Assembly: GCA_036244855.1 (NCBI GenBank)
Contig: BQKZ01004423.1
Coordinates: 1-64,000, forward strand
Reading direction: 5' to 3'
DNA from: Temnopleurus reevesii
Taxonomy: Eukaryota > Echinodermata > Echinoidea > Temnopleuroida > Temnopleuridae
DNA length: 64,000 nucleotides
This document shows, piece by piece, positions 60,600-64,000 of this stretch. The stretch's first letter is position 1, and the number at the start of each line of letters is the position of its first letter. The position numbers and the translations under genes are program-made. The notes beneath the pieces are model-generated. The model was not told where the DNA came from, did no database searches, and saw nothing but the letters and a program-made list of their open reading frames with translations.

Positions 60600-62363
60600 G
60601 CACTGATATGTACATTTTTAAACTATGCAGACACCCACTTGAAAATATTTTGCTCTTACAGACAAGCTTCAACTTCTACCCCTATTTATTCTTTATATTA
60701 GACCAATTTCCTATACAACAGACAAATGCCAACAAAAGAGAATAAACGCACTGTTATGATCAATTTTCTGCTCAGGCTATTTTCAAAGAGATTTCATAAA
60801 ATCAGCCATGCCTGATTAATAGCTAACATGAATTTTGTTTACTTAATCTTGGTCGTGACCTGATAAAATATTGCTATTACATTTTGTTAAGTTCTTAGCA
60901 TGTACTTTGAGAAGTGAATAAAAAAAAATATGAAAATGGGATTAATTTGGGGAAACATAACAAGGAACATGTAGGTACAAATGTACGCACTGTAATCTCA
61001 AATGCTATTATTTTGTTTGAAAATAAAGCTTAGTATTTTGGGGAACGTATATTAACCAATTGACGACTTGATTCTGTAATTCAAATAGACTTTGTGCAGA
61101 GACTACCTGGTTCCAGTTGGGTTCAAATATGACGCTCCTGTACCTACATGTAAATCTGAGCTCTACACAGCCAAACCGCCCAATCAAAACACTGTGAAAG
61201 TAAATGCAACTCTCTTGCTTACGACTACGAGCATAAAATCCATCCGATGACCCTCCTTCAAGCTAATCGACACCTTGCATTACATATATGCCAAACAAAG
61301 CGTAATTCAAAACGCTTCGGCTGCGAGCGGGGCTGCAGCGCTCATTCACAGAACGTCGAGCAGATCGTAATTTGAGGCATTATTCCACGGGCCATGTAGA
61401 GTGCAAGGCAAGTCATCCCACTTTAATCGATACAAACTCTTCCCACAGTACAGTGTTAAGGGGTCGTTTGTTCCTAATAAACCCCCTAAACTTGCTATAT
61501 CAATATTGATTTACATTTATTAACCCCTTTAACATCAATATCCCTTTGCAAAATTGACTATTTTTTTTAGAATCAATTGGATTTTAATTATATTAAAACC
61601 ATCATACATATAGTCACATCCATGTTATAGCAAGAGCTGGACAATGTCTATTTCAATTCAATATCATGTAGCTATATCAGAGTAGTTTCCTTAGATTCCT
61701 GGAGCTATCCATTGCTTGTATTATTTTTATTACAATTCTGAATCATTTTGAGGGGTTTATTTGTAATTTTCGTGGCATTCATAATGAAATAATAAAAAAA
61801 CAAAAACTTAGTTCTGGGCATCATTGCATAAAACTTTTGCAAACTTTTCGCCCTAAAGAGAAAAATCTGGCAAATGAAGAGCTTTTGTCTTTTGTCACAC
61901 TTTTTTATAATGGCAATAAGGTTTTGATACCCGGATAGTGTAATTGCTGCTATGACAGTATTTCTTTGGGCAAATGCAGCAGCCCTGCTTGTGCTTAAAT
62001 AGTCCCTCTCAAATAGTCACATCTTGTCTAATTATTAAAAACACGAGCATAGTTCATTTCTTTTCCTTATTTTGTAACAGATATGTGACAGAAAAAATGA
62101 AAAAGTCTTGATAGTTGATGCGCTACCATGTTTACAGGCATTCCAAAACAACCTCAAAATTAGTTCCATCATCGTAACAAAGGAAACTATCTCAGCTTCC
62201 TAATATCATATTCCTGATAAAGGAAACAATCCATTGGTCTGAAATCTATACACTTCACAAAACATATCACCTTGGGGAAGAGGCAGGAGGCAATTTTGTA
62301 ACTTTGTATATAATCTTTTGTCACCAAATCAATGGAAAGATTGAGAAGGGAGGAACCGATAAT
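60600..62363. other. No gene recognised
   Basis: AT-rich with one CpG-containing stretch (61305-61395) that carries no open exon I can support; a dispersed motif copy at 61088-61117. Confidence 0.4.
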
Positions 62364-62770
62364 CTGCAAGTACAGACCCTAGGCTTTCGGTGTGAGCATT
62401 TGCAGAGCATTATAGTCAGAATGCAATCTTTCAATACATGCCGCAAAAGCAATACAGTGTGTCATATAGTGAAAGATTGTTGCATACTCTGTATCGTTCT
62501 GCACATGCTCACAGACACACCGAAAGCCTAGGGTAGTTTGAAAGCAAAAACCCGAGACTTTCGGTGTGTGCGTGCGCAGAGCATGATACAGGGTATGCAT
62601 TGTGTGACTACATCACACACATACAGCATTGCTCTACCCTCAGTCTCAGGAAGAGCATGCAGACACACAATGAGACACACAGTGCATACCCTATATCACT
62701 CTTTGTGTATGCGCACAACGAAACCCAAGGGTCTGTTCTAGCAGACTAAACCTAGGGTATGTACTTGCAG
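62364..62770. mobile_element. Composite palindromic element, three nested inverted repeats
   Basis: Outer pair CTGCAAGTACAGACCCTAGG (62364) and CCTAGGGTATGTACTTGCAG (ends 62770). Inside, a first hairpin 62376-62534 has ends ACCCTAGGCTTTCGGTGTG and CACACCGAAAGCCTAGGGT. A second hairpin 62551-62730 has ends CGAGACTTTCGGTGTGTGCG and TGCGCACAACGAAACCCAAGG. Probably a MITE with an internal duplication or a second related element inserted in it. Confidence 0.72.
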
Positions 62771-64000
62771 ACTAAAGAACCGAGTGATGTGGTGGGGGTG
62801 GAAAGAGGAAATTTTTCATTCAGGGAGGTCTTCGATGTGACATTAACACCGTTCTATAGAGCAATGACCTGAAAAGGGACACCATCCCAGTCTATCCGTT
62901 GTATTTACTTTTGAATCAAAACTGAAACAGATTTGAAATTTGTCTCTTTTGTGTTGTAAAGTTCAAGATTACTTCTGGATTTGGCATCATTCTGGCTCCA
63001 AAGGAATTCTTAGGAAGAATTTTTTTAAACAGAGGAGGATTTTAGAGCAAGATCGCCTCACGACTGACTTGACTTACAAAAGCACATGAAGGATTTATTA
63101 CCATTGAGAAAGGTGTGGAGCTGGGATCAAAATTCTTGAGGAAATTCATTTCAGATTACCACATTATCAAAATTGAAAGCCAACAAACAACAAAGACTCA
63201 ATTTCAGACATGTTTAAGAAAACCTGTTGGAAACTAAACCTTGGCCCTCAACTTTTAACATGCAATTGGACCAAAAATTATATCTGACATTTTGTCACAA
63301 GTGTCAGAACAAACACCTTATTCTCAAGTTTAATTTTGAATGTAAATTAGACAGGAAATCAAATTTCAAATGTTGCCATATCTTTCAGTACAAACAATGA
63401 CCAAATGACCAAAAAAAATCACATTCCACAATCTTCCCCAAAAATAAAATAGAGCTTGTTTATTTACACCTAGTTGAGACCTTATATGACTCAACTAATT
63501 GGTGATCCATTAAATGATCACTCATTACTGTGTAAATATGACGGCCAATGACAAGTTCAAGATAGCCATCTAGCCCTCCGTCAGATGGGTGACTGTTGCT
63601 AGGCAACCAAGAACTCTAAAATTTAAGATATTTAGAGAACATTCTAACACCCGCTTAAAACGAGCAGGCTCTTAAGGTATTGTGTAGAATTATGGTCATA
63701 TTATACATTTTTAAGATTCTCAAATAATAAAAAAGGTTATCTGGCTAATTTTAATGGATGGAAAACCTACAAAGAATGCAAAGACAATAGAAGTTGGACA
63801 TATGATACACTATCAATATGTAAAAATATAATTTAGTATGCCATAGACTCATGATTTCAAAACAATGTGGATAGGAATATGACATTTTCAATTTCAACTT
63901 CATTGCAGCACTAAGCGCTGCATTTGAAACTACACCATCAACTATTCAGATACCATTTACGATCTGGTAATTGGCCAGTTTACTACCGGATTCAAATTTA
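62771..64000. other. Window edge: no gene seen
   Basis: AT-rich sequence without supported features. Confidence 0.4.

Noticed and set aside
62304..62749. Open frames on both strands with TLGFRC and CVCEHVQ-like text
   Set aside because: They are mirror translations of the composite palindrome, not genes.

Overview
The window is animal nuclear DNA: AT-rich, intron-rich, full of short inverted-repeat transposons (MITEs), a tRNA-derived SINE and CAT, CT and GA microsatellites. No bacterial, organellar or viral gene is visible. The style fits an invertebrate deuterostome, with an echinoderm (sea urchin type) as best guess; that is inference.

One gene accounts for all the coding sequence I can support. 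It lies on the minus strand, from about 43,480 (5' side) down to 8,978 (stop codon), and encodes an invertebrate member of the p140Cap / Sickle tail family (vertebrate SRCIN1 and KIAA1217), actin- and Src-linked scaffold proteins. I built sixteen visible exons (e1-e16) from splice sites and phase; every junction keeps frame, giving about 1,508 residues without the N-terminus. Recognisable parts, in protein order, are the RRHT-like N-terminal segment, the LKRKYPEH segment, the AIP3-type domain (e4-e5), a Pro/Gln/Gly-rich middle (e6-e11), the ERISAMEQQIANLAGMV coiled-coil start (e9), further helical segments (e11-e14), and a long proline-rich, SH3-ligand-bearing tail (e16). The start exon and promoter are not identified and may lie in 43.5-64 kb or beyond.

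Layout. 1-8,977: 3' flank, with a diverged 5-unit tandem repeat, purine-rich blocks and nested hairpins. 8,978-15,103: exons e16-e13. 15,122-27,169: copy 1 of a 12-13 kb segment carrying e12-e3. 27,170: a single N. 27,171-40,183: copy 2 of the same segment, beginning in the middle of e12. 40,184-43,480: unique sequence with e2 and e1. 43,481-64,000: repeat-rich sequence without a convincing exon. The N, the mid-exon start of copy 2 and the near-identity of introns suggest that two haplotypes were joined end to end rather than a true duplication. The two copies differ by two MITE insertions with clean target-site duplications, several small duplications, and one sharply bounded divergent block.

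The most interesting signal is in that block. Between e3 and e4 there is a tandem array of short cassette-exon candidates, each re-encoding the end of e3 (core VIRPAVNMTKERP). Each is open, phase 1-1 and a multiple of three long (69 or 72 nt), with its own donor and acceptor. Copy 1 has two complete units and a fragment; copy 2 has three. The coding sequence in the block differs by about 23 bases between copies, all of them apparently silent, while neighbouring exons are nearly identical.
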